Of a DNA stretch of 64,000 nt, positions 48,373-57,373 are shown piece after piece. The stretch's first letter is position 1, and every line of letters starts with the position of its first letter. The stretch is from Helicoverpa zea (lineage: Eukaryota; Arthropoda; Insecta; Lepidoptera; Noctuidae). A program made the translations under genes and the position numbers. The stretch spans positions 6,634,001 to 6,698,000 of the forward strand of contig NC_061470.1 in the NCBI RefSeq assembly GCF_022581195.2, given 5' to 3'. The notes under the pieces are model-generated. The model saw only the letters and a list, made by a program, of their open reading frames with translations. It was not told the origin of the DNA and searched no databases.

Positions 48373-50918
48373 GGACAACAAAGTGATCCTATAAGGGTTC
48401 CGTTTTTTCCTTTCGAGGTACGGAACCCTAAAAACATGAAAACCTAGTAATGTTGACTTGCAATAAGTTTCAGCATTCAATTTTATTTACAAAAGAGCCA
48501 TCTTTCCATTATCTTTACCTTATCGAGTAATTAATTTAGCAATCAAGAGATTTCCTTTACCTACACGTAATTTTTTGGAGGTGGTGAATCATTGAATGGA
48601 GGAGTCAAGTAGAGAGGAATATAAATATGTGACTTTTTGTATCAGGACAGGGCCGTGGTAGTGGTAATCTTTAGAGAAATGCTGCAGCCGCTGAACTGCT
48701 CTACAATTCTAAGGCGATGGAGTGAAGTAGCTGACAGTTATAATACTCACATATCACTGGTGTATCCAATGTGAGACAACACTATAATGATATCGATGCC
48801 CATCTCAGTGAGTATCGCGGCCTCGCGGTTCACGGCTTCCAGCTCGTCTTCCATGATCACTCGCCCGATCGGCGCCGAAAACTGAAACGATAGTTTTCCC
48901 ATTTTAGTTTTCCGGCTATTTAGCTAGATATTCATAGACATCCAGGCTTTAGAAATGATTTAATCAGAGATCGAGAAGAGCCGGCATGGTACCTGTCTGA
49001 GCAGCACGCCGATGATGCCGATCTTGCGTCCGTGGCGCTCAACGACGACGTGGTTCTTGATGTAGGGCGTCATTGAGGGCTCCAGCGTGGTATTGACGTT
49101 GGCGCCCAGCATGGGGGCCTCGAGCCGCTCCAGGTACGGCACCAGCCCCTCCACGCCGTGGTCGAACTCGTGGTTCCCCAGCACCTGCCGGCACAAGCGC
49201 TGCTTACACAGGAGCTCACACGGAAGCTATCAGGCAGGAGTTGTGGGACTCACGTGCGCGTCGTGCGGCAACATGTTCATGAAGTGCTGGCTGACGTTCC
49301 AGCGCAGGAAGTTGTACCAGATGGTGCCCTGGAAGGTGTCGCCGCCGTTGAGCAGCAAGGAGTCGGGCTCCGCCTCCAGCACCTGCTGCACCGCGGTGTA
49401 CAGGCGCGCGTAGCCCCCGATGCAGGGCTCGCTCTGCGCGCTGCACACCGTGCCTTGCGGACTCACCTCATCGAAACTGAAGTGGGAAAATGTTTAAGGC
49501 TGAATCATTACATCATTACTCACGCAAGTTTCTTTAATTTCTGAATGCACCTTTTCTAGCCGGTACATAGAACAGTGAGTGATAGTGCACCTAACCTACG
49601 CGTAGAGGAAATAGCAACGAAATAGCATCAACATGCGCCTCCACTATCCAGCACAAGTAAGACCATTTTCTTTCACCAACTACCTAGCTTCTCTCATACT
49701 GTGTCCTGGTTCGCCATTCACAGAACAATTGTTTTCCCGCACCCGCTACTGTCCTTCGGACACCTAGCCGTACGGTGGTCTACCAACCACCAACAATCAT
49801 AATTTTACGTTCACGTAACGAAAGGTTTGCAGAAACGGTATGTAGATTAGGTATATAATGTTAAGAATTTGGATTAAAAAATAATCAATAACCATAAAAC
49901 GTACAAATATTATCATAACGATGGCGGATTAACTGATTACGTAGCCAATACATCTCTGTTAGATCGCCAAATCACCACCGCATAATTAATAAGTTATTCG
50001 TTGTTATTAATGACCTAAGGATAAATAGGTAGGTAGCTAGGCTAGCTAGGTAATAAACCGAGGATGTAAAGTGACAAGGCAGTGGTGTTGATCATTTTAA
50101 AAAGCACGGGTGTTTACCGTGATTATCAATCTTCTTTTTCTTCCTCCTGCCGTGTCCCCAATTTTATTTGAGGTCGGCGCAATATGTCATCCTCTTCCAT
50201 TCCCCCTTTCACTCGTGATACTGACATTCAACCCCTTCCTATTCATGTGGTTATCAACCAAAAATACAGTTTTGCCTTGAGAATTGTATGAAGACAATGC
50301 AGTATGCCTTTAGTTTATTATATTGGACAGGTTTTTGGAATACGCCAAGAAATTAAAATGAATAAAAAAGTACCAGTGAGGTCACTTTTAAGGTGTTTTT
50401 CTCTCAACTTAACTTTTAACTAAACGTTTTTATTGAAGGTCGTTATCAATATTTGATCCATATCAATAATTAACAGGAAAGATAAGGGAAGAATTATCCA
50501 CTAATTTGTTTAGCTAGGCGCCCCCTGTGCATCCAAGCTATGCATTTACCAGCTAGGTACAAGAGGTTCAAAAGATGGTGTAAAGAACTTGGATTATATT
50601 ATTATACCTGGGAGATTTTACTCGGGTTACAGTTTCGTTTGTAAACCGACATGCACTTGACCGTTTTCTCCTAGATCTAATAATCTGTTGGGATTTGGAC
50701 TAGGGGTCCAATTTGGTCTCAACGAACAAGATCTACGATTCTTAAATTAAGATCTTAGATTCTTAACTCAAAATAAAAATATAAGTAGGTTAGCTATATT
50801 AAAGTACTCACTGTGCGTGGAAGTCATTGTAATGCACAATATTAAGTTCAAACAGGCCACTGTCTTGCGCGAGCGCAGCAGTCGCCAACAGCGTCACAAT
50901 CCACACCACTCGCTCCAT
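37461..50918 (-). CDS. Secreted 5'-nucleotidase / apyrase-like protein, proximal copy A
   Basis: Extracellular nucleotide hydrolase of the 5'-nucleotidase family. Exons in transcript order: 50918-50812, 49476-49254, 49184-48993, 48881-48751, 45527-45383, 45055-44929, 44170-44013, 43392-43302, 43076-42921, 38738-38575, 37586-37461; 539 residues. Exon 1 gives a signal peptide (MERVVWIVTLLATAALAQ). The metallophosphatase domain keeps HYNDFHAHFDE, NGGDTFQG, LGNHEFDHG, LSHIGY and VGGHSHTLL; the C-terminal nucleotide-binding domain has CMINTGGLRVQI and LQIGGMRNVYN. The chain ends at GRIKIAY, without the hydrophobic tail of GPI-anchored CD73, so it should be soluble. Exon 5 uses acceptor CTATCAG; the next AG, 4 bp on, would give an immediate stop. 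Paralogue B lies 423 bp upstream of its start. Moth caterpillars are known to secrete salivary apyrases of this family; that role here is inference. Confidence 0.92.
37776..37916 (+). pseudogene. LINE ORF2 C-terminal fragment, split by a MITE
   Basis: In intron 10 of copy A. The plus frame reads GRGRPRKRWIDCLKEDL then MTSDREV, a signature of the C-terminus of several insect non-LTR retrotransposon polyproteins. At 37917 a GC-rich MITE interrupts it. Across the MITE (38300 onwards) the same frame continues for about 25 codons (Glu-rich), then stops near 38386, followed by AATAAAG near 38415, which suits a LINE 3' end. Much of the element is missing upstream. Confidence 0.6.
37917..38296. mobile_element. 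GC-rich MITE copy 1 (TAA target duplication)
   Basis: 380 bp, strikingly GC-rich beside AT-rich flanks. Ends are GGGTGCGTCCACATCTGGCG and its inverse CCAGATGTGGACGCACCC, giving terminal inverted repeats of about 26 bp. TAA flanks both sides (37914-37916, 38297-38299). A 3 bp TWA duplication with GGG-type termini fits the PIF/Harbinger superfamily (inference). Interior is rich in GCGCGC and CGCGAGC, with no meaningful protein. Confidence 0.85.
38300..38564 (+). repeat. Segment U, inverted copy at 40263-40527
   Basis: From GGAAGAAAAATGCATATTGC to TTGTATACAAAATTCACT, 265 bp, matches the reverse complement of 40263-40527 with no difference apparent to the eye. It starts at the right end of MITE copy 1 and stops 10 bp short of exon 10 of 5'-nucleotidase copy A. 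Near-identity implies a very recent event or an assembly error. Confidence 0.85.
39553..39957. mobile_element. GC-rich MITE copy 2 (TTA target duplication)
   Basis: 405 bp, same family and orientation as copy 1, flanked by TTA (39550-39552, 39958-39960). Inserted within the ORF1-like gene, between GTGGATGCATCGTG and CGTGAACACGCGG. Relative to copy 1 it carries an extra CGCCGCGAATG near the left end and a duplicated GATCGGCTCGC near the right. Confidence 0.85.
39961..40261 (+). repeat. Segment X copy 1 (duplicated at 40950-41250)
   Basis: 301 bp from CGTGAACACGCGGCG to GGGACCGGATCGG, apparently identical to 40950-41250. Only the second copy continues into the remainder of the ORF1-like gene; the first is followed at once by the inverted U segment. 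Confidence 0.85.
40263..40530 (-). repeat. Inverted copy of segment U
   Basis: Reverse complement of 38300-38564 plus the TAA/TTA target site. It joins the end of X copy 1 to the left end of MITE copy 3. Confidence 0.85.
40531..40946. mobile_element. GC-rich MITE copy 3 (recombinant flanks)
   Basis: 416 bp, same orientation as copies 1 and 2, differing from copy 2 mainly by a duplicated GATCTGCGCGC. Its left flank is the inverse of MITE copy 1's right flank, and its right flank is identical to MITE copy 2's right flank, so this copy sits at a junction and was probably not placed by a separate transposition. Confidence 0.8.
41874..42905 (-). mobile_element. 5'-truncated R1-type LINE with 18 bp target duplication
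   Basis: Element body 41892-42887 on the minus strand; CACACCTGAATCTGCCCT occurs directly at 41874-41891 and 42888-42905. A T run at the left (about 41891-41909) is the poly-A tail. The body has an open frame from the truncation point to about 42143 encoding the C-terminal end of an ORF2 protein: GRWTLDAIGPVLNGWLDRR, then FGSYLHRIGREETPQCHHC and a CX2CX8HX4C zinc-knuckle-like motif, typical of the R1 clade. No stop interrupts it, so the insertion is young. It is in intron 9 of copy A, its 5' end about 30 bp from the exon 9 donor, same strand as the host gene. Confidence 0.88.
43443..43676. mobile_element. MITE with three copies of its terminal repeat (TAA duplication)
   Basis: 234 bp between TAA repeats (43440-43442, 43677-43679). 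Left end GGTGTCGTCCTAATTGGGAG, right end inverse GGCGTCGTCCTAATTGAGAG; arms extend over about 50 bp to GATGCGTTTTTCATCT. A further direct copy of the left arm starts at about 43499 (GGCGTCGTCCTAATTGACAG). In intron 8 of 5'-nucleotidase copy A. PIF/Harbinger-like by its 3 bp TWA duplication. Confidence 0.8.
43836..43972 (+). repeat. Dispersed repeat shared with 31503-31646
   Basis: Second copy of the roughly 140 bp repeat described at 31503, in intron 7 of 5'-nucleotidase copy A, ending AAGCGTGTTAA about 40 bp from exon 7. Confidence 0.7.
44225..44378 (+). mobile_element. 'GACGTCG' family retroposon, diverged copy
   Basis: Starts GTGGAAGCTGCGGGATTGTT, includes GGTACATAAAAGGCCTACGA and GTCTGACACTCCCTAACGCT, and ends in an A run that abuts the next repeat at 44377. 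Same family as 58970-59120. Confidence 0.6.
44377..44701 (+). mobile_element. 'CGGCCAAGTGCGAGTCGGAC' repeat, short form
   Basis: Begins ACCGGCCAAATGCGAGTCGG and ends TTTGGGTACGGAACCCTAAA, with a GGAC tetranucleotide array at 44628-44646. Inverse orientation to 34436-34706 and otherwise closely similar. In intron 6 of copy A. Confidence 0.7.
45131..45341 (+). repeat. Dispersed 'CTAGCTTCTGCCAGCGG' repeat
   Basis: From AACTAGCTTCTGCCAGCGGT through AGCCTTCCTCGATAAATGAG to CAGCTTTATAATATTAGTAT. The reverse complement is present twice at 53319-53723. In intron 5 of copy A. Confidence 0.7.
45553..45681 (-). mobile_element. tRNA-derived SINE, truncated copy
   Basis: CATCATCCTCCGAGCC and CTGGCCGGATGCAGCTGAGT match the 3' half of the SINE family on the minus strand; ends near TTATCCGCACATC. 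In intron 4 of copy A, about 25 bp from exon 5. Confidence 0.65.
46265..47290. repeat. Large imperfect inverted repeat (fold-back)
   Basis: GGATCTGATGAGGATCTGG, CCTGAGAAATAGAGGGCAAC and CGTGTTTGGGCTTATTTTAT on the left arm are matched, inverted and diverged, by 47030-47290. The centre has GCATCGGTCTAGA (46902-46914) against TCTAGACCGATGC (46960-46972). Confidence 0.7.
48325..48372. repeat. CAGA tetranucleotide microsatellite
   Basis: About twelve tandem GACA/CAGA units, near the right end of the long repeat at 45762-48433. Confidence 0.9.
49477..50811 (-). other. Intron 1 of 5'-nucleotidase copy A
   Basis: 1.3 kb, donor GTGAGT after the exon 1 codons for FHA, acceptor TTCAG before FDEV. AT-rich, without recognisable repeats. 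The matching intron of copy B (55449-55752, 304 bp) is much shorter and unrelated beyond the splice sites. Confidence 0.6.
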
Positions 50919-51341
50919 GTTGGTCCAGCACAGTACTCGCGATGTAAACGCTCCTTATCGTCAAATCAGCATATCACATAATACCAGTATTATTGATTAC
51001 TGTTTATCTAAACACGCCTTAATTTTGTCCTTATTTCCTGATGAATTCGCGACTTTGTCTTAAGATACGCGTGCGGGCTTGATTAGATTGTTTTGTTCAC
51101 CCGCTACGCACCATTTTGAACTTGTTGAGGCATACCTCTTACCTACGTTGAGTTCTGACGAGTGAGCAGTATGCAGTAGGTCTTTGAAAAAAAAAATGTT
51201 GATAAAGCTGAGATTAAGGATAACTTCAGTGTAGGACAATTTCTCAAAAAAGGTATGAAACAAAAATACTTATATGAACTTTAACAAAATATATTATAAA
51301 TAAAAAATATGAAAGTAAGTAGTTTCGAAAATTAACCATGA
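50919..51341 (-). promoter_or_regulatory. Upstream region of 5'-nucleotidase copy A
   Basis: Only 423 bp separate copy A's start codon from copy B's stop codon, so copy A's promoter and copy B's 3' UTR share it. The 20 bp before the ATG resemble those of copy B (GTACTGTGCTGGACCAAC against GTACTGTGCTAGACCAAC), and a GATAAG site lies at 50954-50959, as it does at the same distance in copy B. No AATAAA was identified for copy B. Confidence 0.5.
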
Positions 51342-54300
51342 TCAATAAACGATCTTTATTCTGCCATCGACGTCCTTCGTAACAACTCGCTGTCTCCTCA
51401 TGTACCTCTGCAGAATCGTGTAGTCCACATCCAAAGTCTCTAGGTTTTCTCTGTGCTCAGACAACATCTGAAAATGCATATAGAACAATATGTATGTAAG
51501 ATTTTGTTCATAAGTTCAGCTATATTATACTACAATGCTTGTCGGGCATTCAAGTGACCTTGCTCTATTATAGCTTGCAATCATCATATTATCTCAATTG
51601 CTGAGAATATAGCTAGAATGTCATCTCATACTTATGAGTAGGTCAGTAGCACAATTTACCGGTAACGGTAACCGAACTATTTGCAGTTTTCTTAATGCCG
51701 ATTTGACGTGGACTCACCTTATGAGTAAGTACCTAGATTTACCATTTCTGCCCACAAACTTTTTTCCAGAAATGTACAATTTAACTGTATTAGCCTTTGC
51801 TATGTTTAACAAAACCATAACAAAACTTTCACCGAGTACCCCTGATAAGACTTCCACACTTTCTGGCTTATGACTACCCGTAAAGAATTTCAAAGGTACA
51901 GTCAATTTCCCCACCGTGTATCCGCCTCCGCCATCACCGATATAACTCTGAGTGACGACCCGGTAGGTGGCGTTGACGTCGAGCGGCAAGTAGCGCGGTA
52001 CGTCGCAGTCGATGCAGCGCACTGTCGCCGACACGCGGGACCCTATCGGCGCAGACGCGTTGTACACGTTGCGCATACCTGGATGACAGTGGCGAAAACA
52101 TGAGTAATTCCTCAAATCATTCTGACAACGGCAATTTAACGTTTTGTTAAATACAAGAATAATGGACACGCTCAGAGACATTTAATGGTTACTTAAGCCG
52201 TTCCTTAGTGCAGGATTTCTATGAGAATCTGTCACTAAGGAGTGACTTAACTAATGATGTCTCTGAGTGCGGTGGTAAGAGTTTTAGTTAGTCCGCGCAT
52301 TCTGACTCCTGACTTAACTGATCTGCATACCGGCATACAAGGATGCCGGTACGCAGATCTACGCGAGACACAATGGATTTTCTATTGTTCTCTAAGAGGT
52401 TAATCAATCCGAGTCCTATAGTCACTGTAACTCCGGGGACTGAAGGAAAACCGCTGTATGTAAATACGATTGACAGTAATACAGCACTCATCATTGACTT
52501 AATGCCAAACATACGAGAATATCAGCAATAAATGCAACAACATACCGCCGATCTGCAGCATTTGTCGGCTAACAAAAGTGCCAGTCCAGGCCGCTGACAC
52601 GGAGTACTCTAGCGCCTCCAGCAAGTACTGGCCCTTAAGGTCGTACACCTGCAGATAGTTCTCGAACGGCATCGCCATCAGCAGAGCTTCGGTAGTCACG
52701 TCTGTGAGACAAAGCAGCTTTTATTGGAGTTATAAGATACAGAATGTAAGATACGACATCTCTCGAATGACATGTGTGTTTTGGATAGGCGTCAAAAGTA
52801 TCTCATTGTGGGGACTTGTCGGAATCTCAGAATGTAAGTACTAGTGGCGTAGCGTGGTAGAGGCAGGGGGGGCAAATGCCCCGGGTGGCACGTTTAAGGG
52901 GGCGGCAAAATTTCAAAGTAAATTTTAATAAGAAAAGGGTTATCCGAAGAACGAGAACTGCACGCTGACCAAAGAGTGTGTCGTTGGTGACTTATGGAAT
53001 GTAACCGCGTATACTTACTTCCCGGGCTGATCGATACTCGCAGGGCGCCGGCATTGATCATGCACACGTTCGCGTCACTCCATGCCGTACCCTTAGCCCT
53101 AGGGATCATCTGCAATGCAACAAGACATATCTATACTAATACTAGCTTTTGCCCGCGGCTTCGCTCCCGTCAACTGACTTCTCTACTTTACCCTATTTTT
53201 TTTACATTTCATAAGAACCTTCTCCTGACAATAACAAACACAACAAAAAAAGAATTAGCCTAATTGGTTAGCGTTGTTGAGTTATGCGCTTACCAACACA
53301 TTTTGCGATTCATTTTTATATTAAGATAGATTATAAAGCTGAAGAGTTTGTTTGTTTGTTTGAACGCGCTAATCTCAGGAACTACTGGTCGGATTTGAAA
53401 ATTTCTTTCAGTGTTAGATAGCCCATTTATCGAGGAAGGCTATAGGCTACTTTTTATCCCGGTACGGGAAGTAGTTCCCACGGGATGCGGGAGAAACCGC
53501 TGGCAGAAGCTAGTATAAGATATATCTATACTAATATTATAAAGCTGAAGAGTTTGTTTGTTTGTTTGAACGCGCTAATCTCCGAAACTACTGGTCCGAT
53601 TTGAAAAATTCTTTCAATGTTAGATAGCCCATTTATCGAGGAAGGCTATAGGCTACTTTTTATCCGGCTACACGCAGAGGTTCCTACGGAATGCGGGTGA
53701 AACCGCTGGCAGAAGCTAGTAATTCATAATTAGTCTGATATTTTACCTATTAATCTACAAGCCTAATAGTATTTTCTTATGACTCACCTCTTCTAGGAAA
53801 CCATCGCAAGCCCAGCTACCAAGAGTGCATTCATCCTGGTAGCACAAAGCGTTGCTGAGCGTGACGCGTGACGTGCCGAGAACCTCTTTACCGATGGCGT
53901 CCACCTCCTGCCGCCACGGCTCCATTAGATCCATGATCCTTGGATCTGTATGGCAGATGACGTTTACACCACCAGCCCATACTCTCGGTACCCATTTATT
54001 TTTAAGGTAAAACTGCCAGGATTCGAATACGTCGTGGCCTACAACTGAGTTTTTTTCAGGCCCCGAAGACATTAAACGATGTATCTACCTTGTACGATTG
54101 AGGAGCCCAAGAAGACGGGCTCTCCCACCCAGCGCTCCACGACGCCCTGATCGTTGATGTAGAACTTGATGTTGCCCAGGTAGCGCGTGTAGCAAGACGC
54201 TTGCACTATCGGGATCTGTCAAGCATTATACACACTGCTATAGTGGTAGTAAGCAGTCCTTAACCTCATAGGGACTCGTACTCATTTATGTAACTTGCAC

Positions 54301-55859
54301 TTTCAACTCGTAAATAGTGATGCGGCCCCATATTGCATACTTCTGCAGGGTATCCAAAAGATACCACAAATATGGCTTCAAGTTGAATAACGAGAATTTC
54401 AGAAATCAGCCCTTCCGTCAAATATTTCGTGAAATCTTCAATTCAATTCGACAATTTTCAGCGGTCCAATTTATTTCTTACCTTGTGTCCATTATCCTGT
54501 GTGACGACAGTGGGGTATTCGCCGAGCGCGGTGTCGCCGTTGGGCGTCTCTCCGTTGTACAGCAGCGTGTGCGAGTGACCACCCACTATGATGTCCACCG
54601 TGGGGGACACGCGACGAGCTAAGTCTCTATTGAAAATATTCAACTTTTTCTTTTAAGACTTAAGATTGGCATAAACAGATAGATGGTAACAGACATGGTA
54701 ATAATGCACCTATTTTTATTTCTTGCGGAATATTTTGTCTGAATAAGAAGATACTCACATGTCACTGGTGTATCCAATGTGAGACAACACTATAATGATA
54801 TCGATGCCCATCTCAGTGAGTATCGCGGCCTCGCGGTTCACGGCTTCCAGCTCGTCTTCCATGATCACTCGCCCGGTCGGCGCCGAAAACTGAAACGATA
54901 GTTGGTCCATTTTAGTCCAAGTCGGATATGATTAAACTAGACATCGAAAAGAGACGGCATGTACCTGTCTGAGCAGCACGCCGATGATGCCGATCTTGCG
55001 TCCGTGGCGCTCGACAACGACGTGGTTCTTGATGTAGGGCGTCATGGAGGGCTCCAGCGTGGTGTTGACGTTGGCACCCAGCATGGGGGCCTCGAGCCGC
55101 TCCAGGTACGGCACCAGCCCCTCCACGCCGTGGTCGAACTCGTGGTTCCCCAGCACCTGCCGGCACAAGCTCTGCTTACACAGGAGCTCACACGGAAGCT
55201 ATCAGGCAGGAGTTGTGGGACTCACGTGCGCGTCGTGCGGCAACATGTTCATGAAGTGCTGGCTGACGTTCCAGCGCAGGAAGTTGTACCAGATGGTGCC
55301 CTGGAAGGTGTCGCCGCCGTTGAGCAGCAAGGAGTCGGGCTCCGCCTCCAGCACCTGCTGCACCGCGGTGTACAGGCGCGCGTAGCCCCCGATGCAGGGC
55401 TCGCTCTGCGCGCTGCACACCGTGCCTTGCGGACTCACCTCATCGAAACTAGTAACCGAAATGCAATCAACGAAAAAGTCTAAAAGTGCGAGTAAAAGGT
55501 AAATCTTTAAGTACTTAGTAGCTAGACAGATATGTATATAAATAGTTATTCGGCACAAACAGAAACATACAGGAGGCAGACATTTAACAATGTCAGAATC
55601 TCGGGGTAAAGGCTACGTATCCAACCTCATACTTAGCCGGCTTTTCTTCAAGTTCAAATGTCATTTAGCGGTTGAAACGGATTCATTAAAAAACTCTTGT
55701 TTCCAAGTCTTATAAAATATGTTAGATTGGCTTAAATTAAGTAGGTACTCACTGTGCGTGGAAGTCATTGTAATGCACAACGTTAAGTTCAAACAGGCCG
55801 CTCTCTTGCGCGAGCGCAGCGCTCGCCAGCAGAGCCACGAGCCACACCACTCGCTCCAT
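51342..55859 (-). CDS. Secreted 5'-nucleotidase / apyrase-like protein, distal copy B
   Basis: Tandem paralogue of the gene at 37461-50918 with the same 11-exon plan and 539 residues. Exons in transcript order: 55859-55753, 55448-55226, 55156-54965, 54889-54759, 54626-54482, 54215-54089, 53945-53788, 53109-53019, 52701-52546, 52078-51915, 51467-51342. Signal peptide MERVVWLVALLASALAQ. Metal-site motifs are all present (NDFHAHFDE, GGDTFQG, GNHEFDHG, SHIGY, GGHSH). The C-terminal domain has CMINAGALRVSI, LQIGGMRNVYN and a CIDCDVP loop, and ends GRIKIVY without a GPI signal, so it is expected to be secreted. Exon 2 is identical to copy A and exons 3-6 nearly so, while exons 7-9 and 11 differ at many positions. 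Introns are short (4.5 kb gene against 13.5 kb). Whether it is an ATP/ADP apyrase or an AMP 5'-nucleotidase cannot be told from sequence. Confidence 0.93.
53319..53723 (-). repeat. Tandem pair of dispersed 'GCTGGCAGAAGCTAGTA' repeats
   Basis: Two copies (53319-53515, 53527-53723) each run TTATAAAGCTGAAGAG to CCGCTGGCAGAAGCTAGT, reverse complements of 45131-45341. A head fragment of a related repeat (CTAGCTTTTGCCCGCGGCTT) stands at 53143-53165. All are in intron 7 of copy B. Confidence 0.7.
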
Positions 55860-55905
55860 GTTGGTCTAGCACAGTACTCCGCGCTCTGAACGTCCCTTAT
55901 CATAG
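55860..55905 (-). promoter_or_regulatory. Copy B proximal upstream region with GATAAG
   Basis: GATAAG (minus strand, 55896-55901) stands 37 bp before the start codon; copy A has GATAAG 36 bp before its own. The block between ATG and GATAAG is partly conserved between the copies whereas flanks further out are not. GATA-factor binding is inference. Confidence 0.4.
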
Positions 55906-56942
55906 AAAGGGCGATATAAATAACTATCTCGGTGAGTTAAATTTAGGTATAGGTATATAATGGAATCGTACCACTAAGATATTTTTATATACCTAGTTAC
56001 CTACCCACATGCCACTCACACATAGAAATTAATTATCGTCTGATTTTTATACGCTCTCTAAATAATCTTGATATAAAAATCAGGTGTCTGTAGACTGTAG
56101 AAAGATAATAATACAGTTGATATGACATGAGGTATTTTACTGAATAAAATATAAAAATTAATATCTTGTATTTCAAGAAACTGAATAAACTTGAGGAGCA
56201 GCTCGCGGTAATGCAAGAGCGGCCGGCGGCGCGGCCACGCCGCTCCGTGAATGGATTCTTATCATGACAAGTTAATCCGTGCACTGGAAAACAATTAATG
56301 TTTTCCAAATAACATTGCAGGTGGGCGTTATTTGAACATCTTGGCAGTCGTTACCTACAGGTAGCCAAAAACTAGAACGTCTGACAATTAGTTTAACTAC
56401 GGTGGCTAAACATGATGAAACTGAATGAACATAGGTTTTAAAATAAGAATCAATTACACTACAGCTCTAGTTCAGTAGAAATTTTGTCTAGACTGTACTT
56501 ACCTACCAACGTGCAATTTATCCACTGATTGATTATATACCTACATATCTCAATTCAAACGATAGTGGCCTTATTAGCACCACAGCTGTTAATTTATGCA
56601 GTAATGTCGTCTTATCCGATAGTAGGTAAGAGATATAAACTACATAGGCAGGAATATACCTAGTTAGCCATTGAAGCCAGTACCCTGCCTACTACTGACC
56701 TACTTACTATATTAAAAATTTCAAAACATATAACAGTTTCAAAGGCTTTATTTAAGGCCCTAAAATTCAGGTGGATTGCGATTTGCGCGTGAACATCAGC
56801 GTTAATTTGATCCAAACTGAAACACACGACGGAAACGTTGCGAGTTCGCCGCGTGTCCGCAACGTATTTGCTGCGCACCCACTCCGCTCCGTAACCGGCG
56901 GTTACTAACCGCTTACAATCCGCATGTGTGATGAGACCCTTA

Positions 56943-57373
56943 GGCGATTATCACACTGCCCCGCATGATGCAGCGTAGCGCGTGGATGCGTTTTTTCCGT
57001 TGCTTGTAAATATCTCCGTTTGTATGGAAAACATGAATAGTCCAACGCGCTGAAAATGCATCCACGCGCGTTCATGCGGATCACGCGCATACACGCGGAG
57101 AAACACGCATCCCGCGCGCGTAGGTGCGGGGCGAGACGCAAGGTATGGCACACTGAATCCCGCAGTGCCGCGCGTGATTTTGAATGGGCGTGACGTGTAT
57201 ATTTGAAAATGGAACTCGATGAGAGCCGCCATGCGTGAATCTACAAAACGCACCTACGCGCGTGAGTGCGCAAAAAACCCGCACGATGATGCAGATCTGC
57301 ACTCCCACAGGAACGCGCGTAGGTGCGTTGACACGCAAGATGCAGCGTGATGCGGGGCAGTGTGAAGATCACC
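56943..57373. mobile_element. GC-rich MITE, 431 bp, TTA target duplication
   Basis: TTA at 56940-56942 and 57374-57376. Left end GGCGATTATCACACTGCCCC, right end inverse GGTGATCTTCACACTGCCCC; the arms continue GCAT(G/C)A(T/C)GC. The interior is rich in GCGCGTxxxTGCG and GCGGGA blocks, unlike its AT-rich surroundings. Third PIF/Harbinger-like family in the window, with unrelated interior sequence. Confidence 0.8.

Larger units (their letters stand above)
45762..48433 (+). mobile_element. Long repeat element with fold-back core, about 2.7 kb
   Basis: Starts AACCGGCCAAGTGCGAGTCG and ends TTTCGAGGTACGGAACCCTA, the same termini as the short forms at 34436 and 44377. It occupies most of intron 4 of copy A. 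Inside: a diverged inverted repeat (46265-46520 against 47030-47290) around a central palindrome near 46875-46975, two diverged direct copies of a roughly 270 bp block (about 47745-48010 and 48055-48320), and a CAGA array (48325-48372). No intact ORF and no obvious target duplication; it may be several nested elements rather than one unit. Confidence 0.6.

Noticed and set aside
49158..49544. Open frames of 100-170 codons antisense to exons 2-3 of the 5'-nucleotidase genes (also 54959-55483)
   Set aside because: They are shadows of GC-rich coding exons and include intron 2; the minus-strand frames have conserved catalytic motifs and proper splice sites, the antisense ones none.
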